Positions 17,333 to 26,636 of a DNA stretch of 64,000 nt are shown here, one piece after another. Both the position numbers and the translations under genes were made by a program. The notes beneath the pieces were generated by a model. That model did no database searches. It was not told the DNA's origin and saw nothing but the letters and a program-made list of their open reading frames with translations. Source of the stretch: Microbacterium suwonense (lineage in GTDB: Bacteria; Actinomycetota; Actinomycetes; Actinomycetales; Microbacteriaceae); the NCBI RefSeq assembly GCF_030296555.1, contig NZ_AP027728.1, forward strand, positions 2,728,001 through 2,792,000. The letters run 5' to 3'. Each line of letters starts with the position of its first letter. Positions within the stretch are counted from its first letter, which is position 1.

Positions 17333-17452
17333 CCCGCACGTGAGGGGTCTCGGGTGGGTGTGGCCCGGTCTCATCCTGCTCATGTGGCGCAGATTGCGGC
17401 ATCCGGTGGTGGTGAGGCGACGATTCGGGTCACCTGAAGATGTGCGGTGTGG

Positions 17453-18604
17453 TCAGACCGACGCGATGAGCTCCTGCAGGCGGGCGACGTGTGCGGAGGC
17501 CACGCGCTCGCGGGCGTAGGCGAGGGCGCCGGCGCGTGGGGTGTCCAGCAGTGAGCGATCCGTCTCCAGACGGAGGATCAGGTCGGCAAGGCCCTCGGCA
17601 TCCGGGGCCGGAGTGCCGATCGCGGCATCGCCGAACTCCGTCGCGAGCACCGGGTCGCTCACGATCACGGGCCGACCGTGCGCGAACGCCTCCAGCGCCA
17701 CCATCGGCTGATTGTCGAAGCCCAGTGAGGTGATGAGCGCCGCATCCGCGGCATCCATCAGCTCGGCCACTCGCTCGCCCGGAACCGGGCCGTGGAAGGT
17801 GACGCCGGGAACAGGGCGGTGTGTTCCTCCGGCGACGTCCAGGTGCACGCGGCCATCGCCGAGGCGGGCGATGACCGCGCGCATCGCGTCCAACGCCACC
17901 TCAACGCGCTTCTCCGGCGCGAAGCGCGCCACCCAGAGCAGCCGCAGCGGCCCGGCGGAGTGCGGCTCGGCCACCTGCAGCGGCTGGGCGACGTTCGAGA
18001 AGGCCTCCACGCGCCCGGCGCCCGCCGTACGCAGCGCCTCGGCCTGATGCCGGGACGGGGAGAGCACGATGTCGGCGCGCTGAGCGATACGCAGGGTCAT
18101 GGTGCGCAGGGCGTTGTTCAGTGCGTGGCTGCCCGTGTAGCGATCCCCGCCGCGGATGCCGGTCAGCGCCGTGTGCACGCGCGAGACCAGCGGCGCGAAC
18201 GGCGCGAGCACGGCGGGCGCGCGCCAGAAGAACGTGTGCACGGTGTGCAGCACCGGGATGCCGAGCTGCCGGCCGACCGTGATCGCGGCGGCGGCCAGGG
18301 CGAACTCGGAGTGCACGACGATCGCGCCGACATCATGCCGTCGTGCGGTCGCGGCGACCAGCGGCTCCAGGTCGCGAGCGCGGCCGAGCAGCGGCAGGTC
18401 CAGCACGGGGATCGTCCCACGGCGTGGCGGGGCGACGGTGATCACGCCCTCGATGGTCAGCTCATCGGCATCCGGCGCCAGCACGACCACCGGCACACCC
18501 TCGCTCGCGAGTGCCTCCGCCTGCCGCAGGAAGGCGGTCTGCGCCCCACCCAGATAGCCCAGCGAATAGTCGCACACCATCAGGACAGCAGGACCGGGAC
18601 GCAT
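17453..18604 (-). CDS. Glycosyltransferase family 4 protein
   Basis: The 383-residue protein has the GT-B two-domain layout. An N-terminal Rossmann domain starts MVCDYSLGYLGGAQTAFLRQAEAL, and a C-terminal GT4 domain has RLLWVARFAPEKRVEVALDAM and the nucleotide-sugar block LEAFAHGRPVIVSDP. It should transfer a sugar from a nucleotide or lipid donor in the cytoplasm; donor and acceptor are not visible. The ATG at 18604 precedes the conserved first strand; 25 upstream in-frame residues look non-coding. It diverges from the ABC exporter operon. Confidence 0.82.
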   Translation of the reverse strand: MRPGPAVLMVCDYSLGYLGGAQTAFLRQAEALASEGVPVVVLAPDADELTIEGVITVAPPRRGTIPVLDLPLLGRARDLEPLVAATARRHDVGAIVVHSEFALAAAAITVGRQLGIPVLHTVHTFFWRAPAVLAPFAPLVSRVHTALTGIRGGDRYTGSHALNNALRTMTLRIAQRADIVLSPSRHQAEALRTAGAGRVEAFSNVAQPLQVAEPHSAGPLRLLWVARFAPEKRVEVALDAMRAVIARLGDGRVHLDVAGGTHRPVPGVTFHGPVPGERVAELMDAADAALITSLGFDNQPMVALEAFAHGRPVIVSDPVLATEFGDAAIGTPAPDAEGLADLILRLETDRSLLDTPRAGALAYARERVASAHVARLQELIASV

Positions 18605-18786
18605 GCCTGCGAGTCTATTCGCGGCATCCGGCTGGATTCTTCGATCCAGTCCAGAAGAACATCCCGATCGCGCGGCCATTTCGCTTTCAGCGAAGGTCCC
18701 CCTTCCGGGGGATACGAATGTCGGCAGATCGTGGCACGCTATCTTGTGGCCGAATCTCGGCCCTGATTCCCAAAGGAAGTCCGCCC

Positions 18787-20514
18787 GTGCTGGGAAAGAT
18801 CCTCGTTCGCTACCTCACCAGGTACTGGTGGCTGCTGCTGATCATCGTGGTGCTGCAGTTCGCCAGTGTGATGGCATCGCTCAACCTGCCCGAGATCAAC
18901 GCCGACATCATCAACAACGGCGTCGCCAAAGCCGACATCGGCTACATCTGGAACCGCGGTGCGTTCATGCTGCTGGTCTCCTTCGGCCAGATCGTCGCCT
19001 CGATCCTCGCGACCCTGTTCGCCGCCCGCATGGCCATGGCCACCGGCCGCGACATCCGCGGTGACGTGTTCTCCCGCGTGAGCGGCTTCTCCGAGCGGGA
19101 GGTGTCGCAGTTCGGGGCGGGTTCGCTGATCACCCGCAACACCAACGACGTGCAGCAGGTGCAGATGCTGGCCATGATGGGCGCGACGATGTTCGTCACC
19201 GCCCCGCTGCTGGCCATCGGCGGAATCATCAAGGCCGTGCAGACCGACGTCGGACTCAGCTGGCTGATCGCCGTGTCGGTGCCGCTGCTGCTGGTCATCG
19301 CCGTTCTCATCATCGGGCGCATGGTGCCGCTGTTCCGCGCCAACCAGCGCAAGCTCGACGACGTGAACCGCATCATGCGCGAGCAGCTCACCGGCGTGCG
19401 CGTGGTGCGTGCCTTCGTGCGCGAGCGCATCGAGGAGCGCCGCTTCCGCGACGTCAACACCGACCTCATGGTTCTCGGCCGCAACATCGGTTCACTGTTC
19501 GTGCTGATGTTCCCGCTGTTCATGCTGGTGCTGAACGTCACCGTCGTCGCGGTGATCTGGTTCGGCGGCGTCGAGATCAACGCAGGCAACGCCGAGGTCG
19601 GCACGATCTTCGCCTTCATGCAGTACATCGGGCAGATCATGATGGGCGTCATCATGTCGAGCTTCATGGCCATGATGATTCCGCGTGCGGCCGTCTCGGC
19701 CGAGCGCGTGGCCGAGGTCCTCGACGCGGAGTCGTCGATGACCAGGACAGAGAACGGCACAACCGACTTCCCCACGCCGGGCGCGGTGGCGTTCGAGAAT
19801 GCGGAGTTCACCTACCCGGGTGCGGAGGCGCCGGTGCTCAGCGACATCACCTTCCGTGCCGAACCCGGCGAGACCGTTGCGATCATCGGATCGACCGGTT
19901 CGGGCAAGACCACGCTGGTCTCGCTCATCCCGCGGCTGTTCGACGTCACCGGCGGCGCTGTGCGCGTCGGCGGCGTGGACGTGCGCGAGGCCGACCTCGA
20001 CACGCTGTGGGGCGACATCGGCCTGGTGCCGCAGCGCCCGTTCCTATTCACCGGCACGGTGGCATCCAACCTGCGCTACGGGCGGGAGGAGGCCACCGAC
20101 GACGAGCTCTGGAGGGCTCTGGAGATCGCGCAGGGGCGCGACTTCGTCGAAGAGATGCCGGACGGCCTGAACTCGCGCATCTCGCAGGGCGGCACGAACG
20201 TCTCCGGCGGTCAGCGCCAGCGACTGGCGATCGCCCGCGCGATCGTGCGCCAGCCGCGGATCCTCGTCTTCGATGACTCGTTCTCGGCGCTGGATCTGAC
20301 GACGGATGCCAGGCTGCGGCAGGCGCTGTGGAGAGAGCTGCCCGATGTCACGAAAATCGTCGTGGCGCAGCGCGTATCGACCATCACGGATGCCGATCGC
20401 ATCGTCGTCCTCGACGACGGCGCAGTGGTGGGCGTGGGCACGCACGACGAGCTGCTCGCCTCGAACGAGACCTACAAGGAGATCGTCGTGTCGCAGCTGG
20501 GGGTGGACGCATGA
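18787..20514 (+). CDS. ABC exporter half-transporter A (degenerate ATPase site)
   Basis: The 575-residue half-transporter has six membrane helices (residues about 10-320, first helix WWLLLIIVVLQFASVMASL) and a C-terminal nucleotide-binding domain. It shows Walker A GSTGSGKTTL, Q-loop PQRPFLFTGTV, signature VSGGQRQRLAIARAI and Walker B ILVFDDSFSALD. The residue after the Walker B aspartate is Asp instead of the catalytic Glu, as in the degenerate partner of heterodimeric exporters of the BmrCD/TM287-288 type. The GTG at 18787 follows AAAGGAAG. It overlaps the partner gene by four bases (ATGA). The exported substrate is unknown, perhaps a drug or lipid. Confidence 0.9.
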   Translation: MLGKILVRYLTRYWWLLLIIVVLQFASVMASLNLPEINADIINNGVAKADIGYIWNRGAFMLLVSFGQIVASILATLFAARMAMATGRDIRGDVFSRVSGFSEREVSQFGAGSLITRNTNDVQQVQMLAMMGATMFVTAPLLAIGGIIKAVQTDVGLSWLIAVSVPLLLVIAVLIIGRMVPLFRANQRKLDDVNRIMREQLTGVRVVRAFVRERIEERRFRDVNTDLMVLGRNIGSLFVLMFPLFMLVLNVTVVAVIWFGGVEINAGNAEVGTIFAFMQYIGQIMMGVIMSSFMAMMIPRAAVSAERVAEVLDAESSMTRTENGTTDFPTPGAVAFENAEFTYPGAEAPVLSDITFRAEPGETVAIIGSTGSGKTTLVSLIPRLFDVTGGAVRVGGVDVREADLDTLWGDIGLVPQRPFLFTGTVASNLRYGREEATDDELWRALEIAQGRDFVEEMPDGLNSRISQGGTNVSGGQRQRLAIARAIVRQPRILVFDDSFSALDLTTDARLRQALWRELPDVTKIVVAQRVSTITDADRIVVLDDGAVVGVGTHDELLASNETYKEIVVSQLGVDA

Positions 20515-22661
20515 GCGGCGACGTCGTGGAGATGACCGCGGCCGAGAAGGAAGAGGCCGAGCTGGCAGAGAAGGCGCGCCAGCAGGGCGGGGGCATGTTC
20601 GACGGCCCCGCGCCGGGAAAGGCCGACCACTTCGGGCCCAGCTTCCGGCGCATGCTCGGGCTGCTCAAGCCGGCGGCTTGGTGGTTCGTCCTGGTGTCGT
20701 TCTTCGGCGCCGTCGGCGTGGTGCTGTCGGTGGCCGCGCCGAAGATCCTCGGCGAGGCGACGAACATCGTCTACGAGGGCTTCATCTCGAAGACGCTCGG
20801 CGACAACGGGTTCCCCGAGGGGATGAGTCAGGATCAGGTCGTCGAGGGGCTGCGGCAGGCCGACCAGGGCACCTTCGCCGACATGGTCGCCGCCATGGAC
20901 CACTTCACGGTCGGCGCCGGAGTGGATTTCGAGAGGCTGCGCTGGATCATCATCGCCGTGATGGCGATCTACCTGGTCTCGGCGGTGCTCAGCTGGCTGC
21001 AGGGCTACGTGATCAACGTGATCATGGTCCGCACCATGTGGCGGCTGCGCGAAGACGTCGAGTCGAAGATCAACCGTCTGCCGCTGTCGTACTTCGACAA
21101 GGTGCAGCGCGGTGAGCTGATCTCGCGCGTGACCAACGACATCGACAACATCACGCAGACCATGCAGCAGTCGCTGTCCGGCGCGCTGACCTCGGTGCTC
21201 ACCGTGGTGGGCGTGCTGGTGATGATGTTCTCGATCTCGTGGCAGCTGGCGCTGGTGGCGCTGGTCTCGCTGCCGCTGATGGGCGTCATCTTCGGCGTCA
21301 TCGGTCCGCGCTCGCAGAAGGCCTTCGGCATCCAGTGGCGCAAGGTCGGTCGTTTGAACGCCCGAGTCGAGGAGGCCTTCTCGGGCCACGCGCTCGTCAA
21401 GGTGTTCGGCCGCGAGCAGGACGCCCTCGACAGCTTCAACGTCGAGAACGAGGAGCTGTTCCAGGCGAGCTTCAAGGCGCAGTTCCTCTCGGGCATCATC
21501 ATGCCGGCCATGATGTTCATCGGGAACCTCACCTATGTGGGGATCGCCGTGCTCGGCGGTCTGATGGTCGCCAGCGGCAACCTGCGCCTGGGTGACGTGC
21601 AGGCGTTCATCCAGTACTCGCAGCAGTTCAGCCAGCCGCTGAGCGAGCTGGGCGGCATGGCCGCGGTCGTGCAGTCCGGCACGGCATCCGCCGAGCGGGT
21701 GTTCGACTTCCTGGACGCCGAGGAGCAGGAGTCGGATGCCGAGGACGCCCCCACCGTCACCGATGGGCGCGGAGTGATCGAGTTCGATCACGTGGCGTTC
21801 TCGTACAGCGAGGATCGCCCGCTGATCACCGACCTGTCGTTCCGCGTCGAGCCGGGGCAGACCGTCGCCATCGTCGGTCCGACCGGTGCGGGTAAGACCA
21901 CGCTGGTCAACCTGATCATGCGGTTCTACGAGCTGGACTCCGGCCGGATCCTGCTCGACGGACAGGACATCGCCGAGATGACGCGTGAAGACCTGCGTCG
22001 ACGCACCGGCATGGTGCTGCAGGATCCGTGGCTGTTCGGCGGCAGCATCCGCGAGAACATCCGCTACGGCAAGGATGACGCCTCCGAAGACGAGATCGTG
22101 GCGGCGGCCGAGGCAACCTATGTCGACCGGTTCGTGCACTCGCTGCCCGACGGCTACGACACGGTGCTCGACGAGGACGCCTCGAACGTATCGGCGGGCG
22201 AGCGCCAGCTGATGACGATCGCCCGCGCGTTCGTCGCCCAGCCGTCGATCCTCATCCTCGACGAGGCGACCAGCGCCGTCGACACCCGCACCGAGCTGCT
22301 GCTGCAGCACGCCATGGCGGCGCTGCGTCAGGGCCGCACGTCGTTCGTGATCGCGCACCGCCTGTCGACGATCCGCGACGCCGACCTCATCCTGGTGATG
22401 GAGCACGGTGACATCGTTGAACAGGGCGACCACGACAGCCTGATCGCCAAGCGGGGCGCCTACTGGCGCCTGTACCAGTCGCAGTTCGAGCAGGCTGCGA
22501 CCGACATCGACGCCGAAGAGGCCCTCACCGGCTCCACGCCGGTGATCGTGACCGGAGACGCCGAGGCCGAGGAGGACATCGCACAGGCGCCGGATGCGGT
22601 GCAGCTGGCCGAGGCCGTGCGCGAAGCCGAGTCCACGGCATCCGATCCCGACCGGAGCTGA
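20511..22661 (+). CDS. ABC exporter half-transporter B
   Basis: The 716-residue partner begins with a charged, non-membrane extension (about 50 residues, rich in Glu and Lys) before the six-helix domain. A periplasmic-side insertion follows helix 1 (about residues 80-140). The ATPase domain has Walker A GPTGAGKTTL, signature VSAGERQLMTIARAFV, Walker B ILILDEATSAVD with a catalytic Glu, and H-loop IAHRLSTIRDAD. It therefore supplies the consensus residues that the partner lacks. An acidic tail of about 60 residues ends the protein. A strong terminator follows at 22674. Confidence 0.9.
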   Translation: MSGDVVEMTAAEKEEAELAEKARQQGGGMFDGPAPGKADHFGPSFRRMLGLLKPAAWWFVLVSFFGAVGVVLSVAAPKILGEATNIVYEGFISKTLGDNGFPEGMSQDQVVEGLRQADQGTFADMVAAMDHFTVGAGVDFERLRWIIIAVMAIYLVSAVLSWLQGYVINVIMVRTMWRLREDVESKINRLPLSYFDKVQRGELISRVTNDIDNITQTMQQSLSGALTSVLTVVGVLVMMFSISWQLALVALVSLPLMGVIFGVIGPRSQKAFGIQWRKVGRLNARVEEAFSGHALVKVFGREQDALDSFNVENEELFQASFKAQFLSGIIMPAMMFIGNLTYVGIAVLGGLMVASGNLRLGDVQAFIQYSQQFSQPLSELGGMAAVVQSGTASAERVFDFLDAEEQESDAEDAPTVTDGRGVIEFDHVAFSYSEDRPLITDLSFRVEPGQTVAIVGPTGAGKTTLVNLIMRFYELDSGRILLDGQDIAEMTREDLRRRTGMVLQDPWLFGGSIRENIRYGKDDASEDEIVAAAEATYVDRFVHSLPDGYDTVLDEDASNVSAGERQLMTIARAFVAQPSILILDEATSAVDTRTELLLQHAMAALRQGRTSFVIAHRLSTIRDADLILVMEHGDIVEQGDHDSLIAKRGAYWRLYQSQFEQAATDIDAEEALTGSTPVIVTGDAEAEEDIAQAPDAVQLAEAVREAESTASDPDRS

Positions 22662-22673
22662 CGCCCTGACGCA

Positions 22674-22705
22674 AGACGCCCGTCCCCTCGCGGGGCGGGC
22701 GTCTT
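22674..22705 (+). terminator. Rho-independent-type terminator after the ABC exporter
   Basis: The arm AGACGCCCGTCCCC (22674..22687) pairs with GGGGCGGGCGTCTT (22692..22705) around a four-base loop, 12 bases after the stop codon. The U-tract is short (CTT), as is common at high GC. Confidence 0.75.
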
Positions 22706-22747
22706 CGCGTGCACGGGCTTCGCGTGCACGGGCTTCGTGTGCTCGGG
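22703..22747 (+). repeat. 15-bp tandem repeat, three copies
   Basis: CTTCGCGTGCACGGG occurs twice exactly (22703..22717, 22718..22732) and a third time with two changes (22733..22747). It lies in the convergent gap between the exporter and the carboxypeptidase gene and overlaps the end of the terminator stem. Confidence 0.75.
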
Positions 22748-22774
22748 CGTCTTCGTGTATGGCAGGGCGTCGGC

Positions 22775-24244
22775 CTACGGCTTATCGAGGCCGAACAGCT
22801 CGAGCGGATGCGTGAGGCGCCACCAGGCGCTCGGCGCGGCGACCTCTTCGGCGAGCGACACCGAGGTCTGCACCGTGTTCACCGGACCCTTCGCCGTGAG
22901 CGTGCCGGCCTTCGCTCCGGCATCCGTCCGATCATCGAGATCCAGTTCCGCTGTGGCGGTCGCAGAAGCACCGTTCCACAGCACGACGGTGGTGTCGGCA
23001 TCCGTGACGACATCCACTTTCTCGCCCCACTCGGTCGTGACCTGCCCGACGACGGTGCCCTTCGGCACCGACACCGGCTGCTCGGCGAGGGTCTTCTCCA
23101 CGCCGGCCAGCAGCGACCGGGTCACGGCGAACCGCTCGTCACCGCTGTTCTGGCCGAGTACGGCGGCGAACAGGCGCACGGTGCTGTCGCCGACCTGCAC
23201 GTCCTTGGCGGTGAGCAGGTTCCAGTGCGAGAGCGTGCCGGTCTTCACGCCCACCACGCCCTCGTCATCGAGCAGCTGGTTGGTGTTGGTCACTGTGCCG
23301 ACGCCAGGGATCTCGGCGGAGCGCGTGCCGACGATCTCGGCGAACACCGGATTGCGCATGGCGACCTCGCCGAGCTTGATCAGCCCTTCCGGCGTGGCCA
23401 CGTTGCGGCTGTCGAAGCCCGAGGGCGTCGCCAGCGAGACGCCCTCGATGCCGTGGTCGCTGAGCCACTTCGCCGATGCCTCCGAGAACGCCAGGTCAGA
23501 GCCCCAGATCTCGTCGGAGAGCCGGTCGATGTAGTTGTTCGCCGAGCCGAGCAGCACGCCCTGCAGCATTTGGTACTCCGTCAGGCTGCCGCCGACCGGC
23601 ACGTCGAGCGACGACTGGTTCGAGCGCCGGTAGCTCCAGTAGTCGCGCGAGTCGCGGTAGGTGAACTCGAAGCTCGGGCCCTGCTCGCCGATCTCGAGCG
23701 GCAGCTCGTCGAGCACCATCATCACCGTCGCGACCTTGGTGATGCTCGCGATCTCGTCGCGCTGGATGGTCGAGGAGATCGGGTTCATCCCCTGCACGGC
23801 CACCGCCGCGCTGCCATCCGCAGGCCAGGCGGCGGTCGCGACGGGAGCGGGATCGATCGCGACCTGGGCGGCGTGAACGGTGGGGGCGACCTGGTCGAGC
23901 GGTGCCAGCAGCGTGCCGCCGACGTAGGTCGCGCACAGGGCGGCGATCACGCCCAGCGGGATCAGGGTTCGCGCACGACGACCGGCCGATCGGGTGCCGT
24001 CGAGCAGCGGCGGCGATCCGGCTGCGGGCACGGATGCCGGTGCGACGGTCAGCGGGTCGAGCCAGGCCAGAGCGGTGATCGGATGCTGCTCATCCGCCCA
24101 CACCGCGACCGGTGCGGAGTCGACCGGTGCGGCATCCGCCACGGCGTCGACCGGCTTGGCCGTCGCGGCAGCGGTGGAGTCGGTCGCGACGCCATCGGGA
24201 ACCGAAGCCCGGTCGAGGGGATCCGCCGCGGGCGCCGAGTCCAC
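22775..24244 (-). CDS. D-alanyl-D-alanine carboxypeptidase (penicillin-binding, S11 type)
   Basis: The 489-residue protein is a low-molecular-weight penicillin-binding protein that trims the terminal D-Ala of peptidoglycan stem peptides outside the membrane. The three catalytic motifs are present: S-x-x-K in IASITKVATVMM, S-x-N in LLGSANNYIDRL and K-T-G in VVGVKTGTLSHW. An Ala/Asp-rich cytoplasmic N-terminus of about 90 residues precedes one transmembrane anchor (TLIPLGVIAALCATYVGGTLL). The frame opens at a GTG at 24244; the exact start is uncertain because the N-terminal region is low complexity. It diverges from the thiamine operon. Confidence 0.85.
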   Translation of the reverse strand: MDSAPAADPLDRASVPDGVATDSTAAATAKPVDAVADAAPVDSAPVAVWADEQHPITALAWLDPLTVAPASVPAAGSPPLLDGTRSAGRRARTLIPLGVIAALCATYVGGTLLAPLDQVAPTVHAAQVAIDPAPVATAAWPADGSAAVAVQGMNPISSTIQRDEIASITKVATVMMVLDELPLEIGEQGPSFEFTYRDSRDYWSYRRSNQSSLDVPVGGSLTEYQMLQGVLLGSANNYIDRLSDEIWGSDLAFSEASAKWLSDHGIEGVSLATPSGFDSRNVATPEGLIKLGEVAMRNPVFAEIVGTRSAEIPGVGTVTNTNQLLDDEGVVGVKTGTLSHWNLLTAKDVQVGDSTVRLFAAVLGQNSGDERFAVTRSLLAGVEKTLAEQPVSVPKGTVVGQVTTEWGEKVDVVTDADTTVVLWNGASATATAELDLDDRTDAGAKAGTLTAKGPVNTVQTSVSLAEEVAAPSAWWRLTHPLELFGLDKP

Positions 24245-24418
24245 ACCGGGCGCCTCGCCCCCGGGGGTGCGCGCACTCTCGCGCCGCTGTCGGCGCGTGA
24301 GGGGGCGGGTGGACTCGGGGAGGCGGTCACCCGATACACGCTATCAATCCGTTCGTGCAACGAAGGGAAAGACGAGCCTCCATCGCCGACGGCGCCGGGC
24401 TATGATCGATGACACAAC

Positions 24419-24506
24419 CACGGGAGTCCGGTGTGCCGGGCTGAGAGGAAGCGAACCGCGCTTCGACCGTCGAACCTGATCCGGATCATGCCGGCGCAGG
24501 GAGGAG
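24419..24506 (+). promoter_or_regulatory. TPP riboswitch (THI element)
   Basis: The conserved aptamer blocks are present in order: ACGGGAGTCCGGTG, CGGGCTGAGAGGAAGC, then GACCGTCGAACCTGATCC, GGATCATGCCGGCG and CAGGGAGGAG. The last block contains the ribosome-binding site of ykoE (start 24512), so binding of thiamine pyrophosphate probably hides the site and stops translation. This is direct evidence that the downstream transporter is a thiamine or thiamine-precursor uptake system. Confidence 0.93.
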
Positions 24507-24511
24507 TTCAG

Positions 24512-25156
24512 ATGAGTACGTCCACATCAGCATCCGTCGCCGAGACTGCCACAGTCCCGGCCGCACGCAACCTGCGCTGGCGGGTCGTCGACATCGTCGT
24601 CGCCGCCGTTCTCGGTGTCGCGATCGGCCTGGTCTTCTGGGGGTGGAACGTCGTCGGCGGCGCCTGGTTCGGCGCGGCGGATGCCGTCACCCCCGGCCTC
24701 GGCGGCATCGCCGTGGGTATCTGGCTGATCGGCGGCGTGATCGGCGGCCTCGTCATCCGCAAGCCCGGAGCGGCGCTGGTGGTCGAGGTGGTCGCCGCGA
24801 TCATCTCGATGCTGATCGGCAACGTCTGGGGCGTCTCGACCGTGCTGTCCGGCCTCGTGCAGGGACTGGGAGCCGAGCTGGTCTTCGCCGTGTTCCTGTA
24901 TCGCCGCTTCGGAGTGGTCGTCGCCGCGCTCTCGGGTGTGGGCGCCGCCGTGGCCGCCTGGATCTTCGAGATGTTCTACGGCTCATCGCCGAACTTCCTG
25001 AAGAGCTTCGAGTTCAACGCCATCTACCTCGGCGCGCTGGTCGTCTCGGGCATCGTGCTCGCCGGCGTGGTCGGCTGGCTGCTGGTGCGCGCCCTCGCCT
25101 CCACCGGTGCGCTGAGCAGATTCGCCGCCGGCAGGGAAGTGCGCCAGGAGGTCTGA
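24512..25156 (+). CDS. ykoE: ECF transporter S component for thiamine/HMP (YkoE)
   Basis: The 214-residue membrane protein has a Ser/Thr/Ala-rich start and about five or six helices, beginning VVDIVVAAVLGVAIGLVFWGWNVV. The block GLVQGLGAELVFAVFLYRRF and the middle and end (IFEMFYGSS, YLGALVVSGIVLAGVVGWLLV) match the YkoE substrate-binding family. It should bind thiamine or hydroxymethylpyrimidine in the membrane and hand it to the ATPase/T-protein module encoded next. The ATG at 24512 follows GGAGG in the riboswitch, which is strong evidence for both start and ligand. Confidence 0.93.
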   Translation: MSTSTSASVAETATVPAARNLRWRVVDIVVAAVLGVAIGLVFWGWNVVGGAWFGAADAVTPGLGGIAVGIWLIGGVIGGLVIRKPGAALVVEVVAAIISMLIGNVWGVSTVLSGLVQGLGAELVFAVFLYRRFGVVVAALSGVGAAVAAWIFEMFYGSSPNFLKSFEFNAIYLGALVVSGIVLAGVVGWLLVRALASTGALSRFAAGREVRQEV

Positions 25157-25158
25157 GC

Positions 25159-26636
25159 ATGGCTGCTCCTGCTGGCGTCACCGCGCATGGGTGGGGCTGG
25201 CGCTATGCCGGGCGGCGCCTGCCCGCCGTGAGCGAGGTCACTTTCACGATCGAGCCGGGCGAGCGGGTGCTGTTGCTCGGGGCATCCGGGGCGGGCAAGT
25301 CCACGCTGCTCGCGGGGCTCGCGGGCGTGCTCGGCGACGCCGATGAAGGCGAGCGCACCGGCTCGCTGCTCGTCGACGGTGCCGTGCCCGAGTCCCGGCG
25401 CGGCGCGATCGGCCTGGTGCTGCAGGACCCGGATGCCGGCGTCGTGCTCTCCAAGGTCGGTGACGACGTGGCGTTCGGATGCGAGAACCTCGGCGTTCCG
25501 GCCGAGCAGATCCCCGGGCGAGTCGCCGGGGCGCTGGATGCCGTGGGGCTCGACGTGCCACTGGATCGGCCGACCAAGGCACTCTCGGGGGACAGAAGCA
25601 GCGGCTCGCGCTGGCCGGCGTGCTGGCCATGCAACCGGGACTGCTGCTGCTGGACGAGCCGACCGCGAACCTCGATCCGGACGGTGTCCGCGAGGTGCGC
25701 GAGAGCGTCGGCCGCGTGCTGGAAGACACCGGGGCGACGCTCATCGTCGTCGAGCACCGCACGGAGATCTGGGCGGATCTGCTCACCCGGGTGATCGTGC
25801 TCGCCGCCGACGGCGGTCTGCTCGCCGACGGCACGCCGGGGGAGGTGTTCGGTCGCTACGGTGACGTGCTGGCGGACGCCGGAGTGTGGGTGCCTGGTCG
25901 CGGCCTCCCGCTTCCGGTGCTCGCATCCGTCGACGGCGGTGCAGCGGATGCCGTGCTCGAGACCGACCGCCTGACGATCAGCCGGGATGGACGCACCGCT
26001 GTGCAGTCCGGGCTCGATCTGAGCGTGCCGCGCGGAGCCGCCACCGTGATCACCGGATCGAACGGCGCCGGGAAGTCGACCCTGGCGCTCACTCTTGCAG
26101 GGCTCCTGCCCGAGCTGGACGGCACGGTGACTGCGGCATCCGATCTGACCGGCCGCTCCGGCCGCAGGCCTGCTCGCTGGACCTCGCGCGAGCTGCTCAC
26201 CCGGATCGGCACCGTGTTCCAGGAGCCCGAGCATCAGTTCCTCGCCCGCACGCTGCGCGACGAACTGGCTGTGGGTCCGCGGGCGCTGAAGAAATCGGAT
26301 GCCGAGGTCGACGCGATCGTCGACGACCTGCTGGAGCGGCTGCAGCTCGCACCGCTCGGACTCGCCAACCCGTTCACGCTCAGCGGGGGCCAGAAGCGGC
26401 GCCTGTCGGTGGCGACGGTGCTGGCATCCGCGCCGCAGGTGATCGTGCTCGACGAACCGACCTTCGGGCAGGACCGGCGCGGATGGGTCGGGATCATGGA
26501 ACTGCTGCAGGAGGAGATCGCCTCCGGCCGCACAGTGGTCGCGGTGAGCCACGACGCGGCGGTGGTGCGACACCTGGGTGGGAGCCGCATCGAACTGGCT
26601 GCCGCGACCGAAGACCTCCGCGGAGCGGGAAGATGA
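25159..26636 (+). CDS. ykoD: ECF transporter double ATPase (YkoD); one frameshift
   Basis: Two fused ABC ATPase domains energise thiamine uptake. Domain 1 has Walker A GASGAGKSTL and, after the shift, GQKQRLALAGVLAMQPGLLLLDEPTANLDP. Domain 2 has GSNGAGKSTLALTL, LSGGQKRRLSVATVL and VIVLDEPTFGQD. A one-base deletion in the G run near 25590 breaks the signature motif LSGGQKQR of domain 1; re-adding one G gives 492 residues, the usual length. The ATG at 25159 begins after the ykoE stop, and the stop overlaps ykoC (ATGA). The break falls exactly in the most conserved motif, so error is the best explanation. Confidence 0.88.

Noticed and set aside
20472..22433. A 653-codon minus-strand open frame opposite the ABC exporter
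   Set aside because: Antisense shadow; the ATPase motifs are all on the plus strand.
22674..22747. Tandem repeats as an origin or iteron array
   Set aside because: There are only three short units beside a terminator, with no replication gene nearby.
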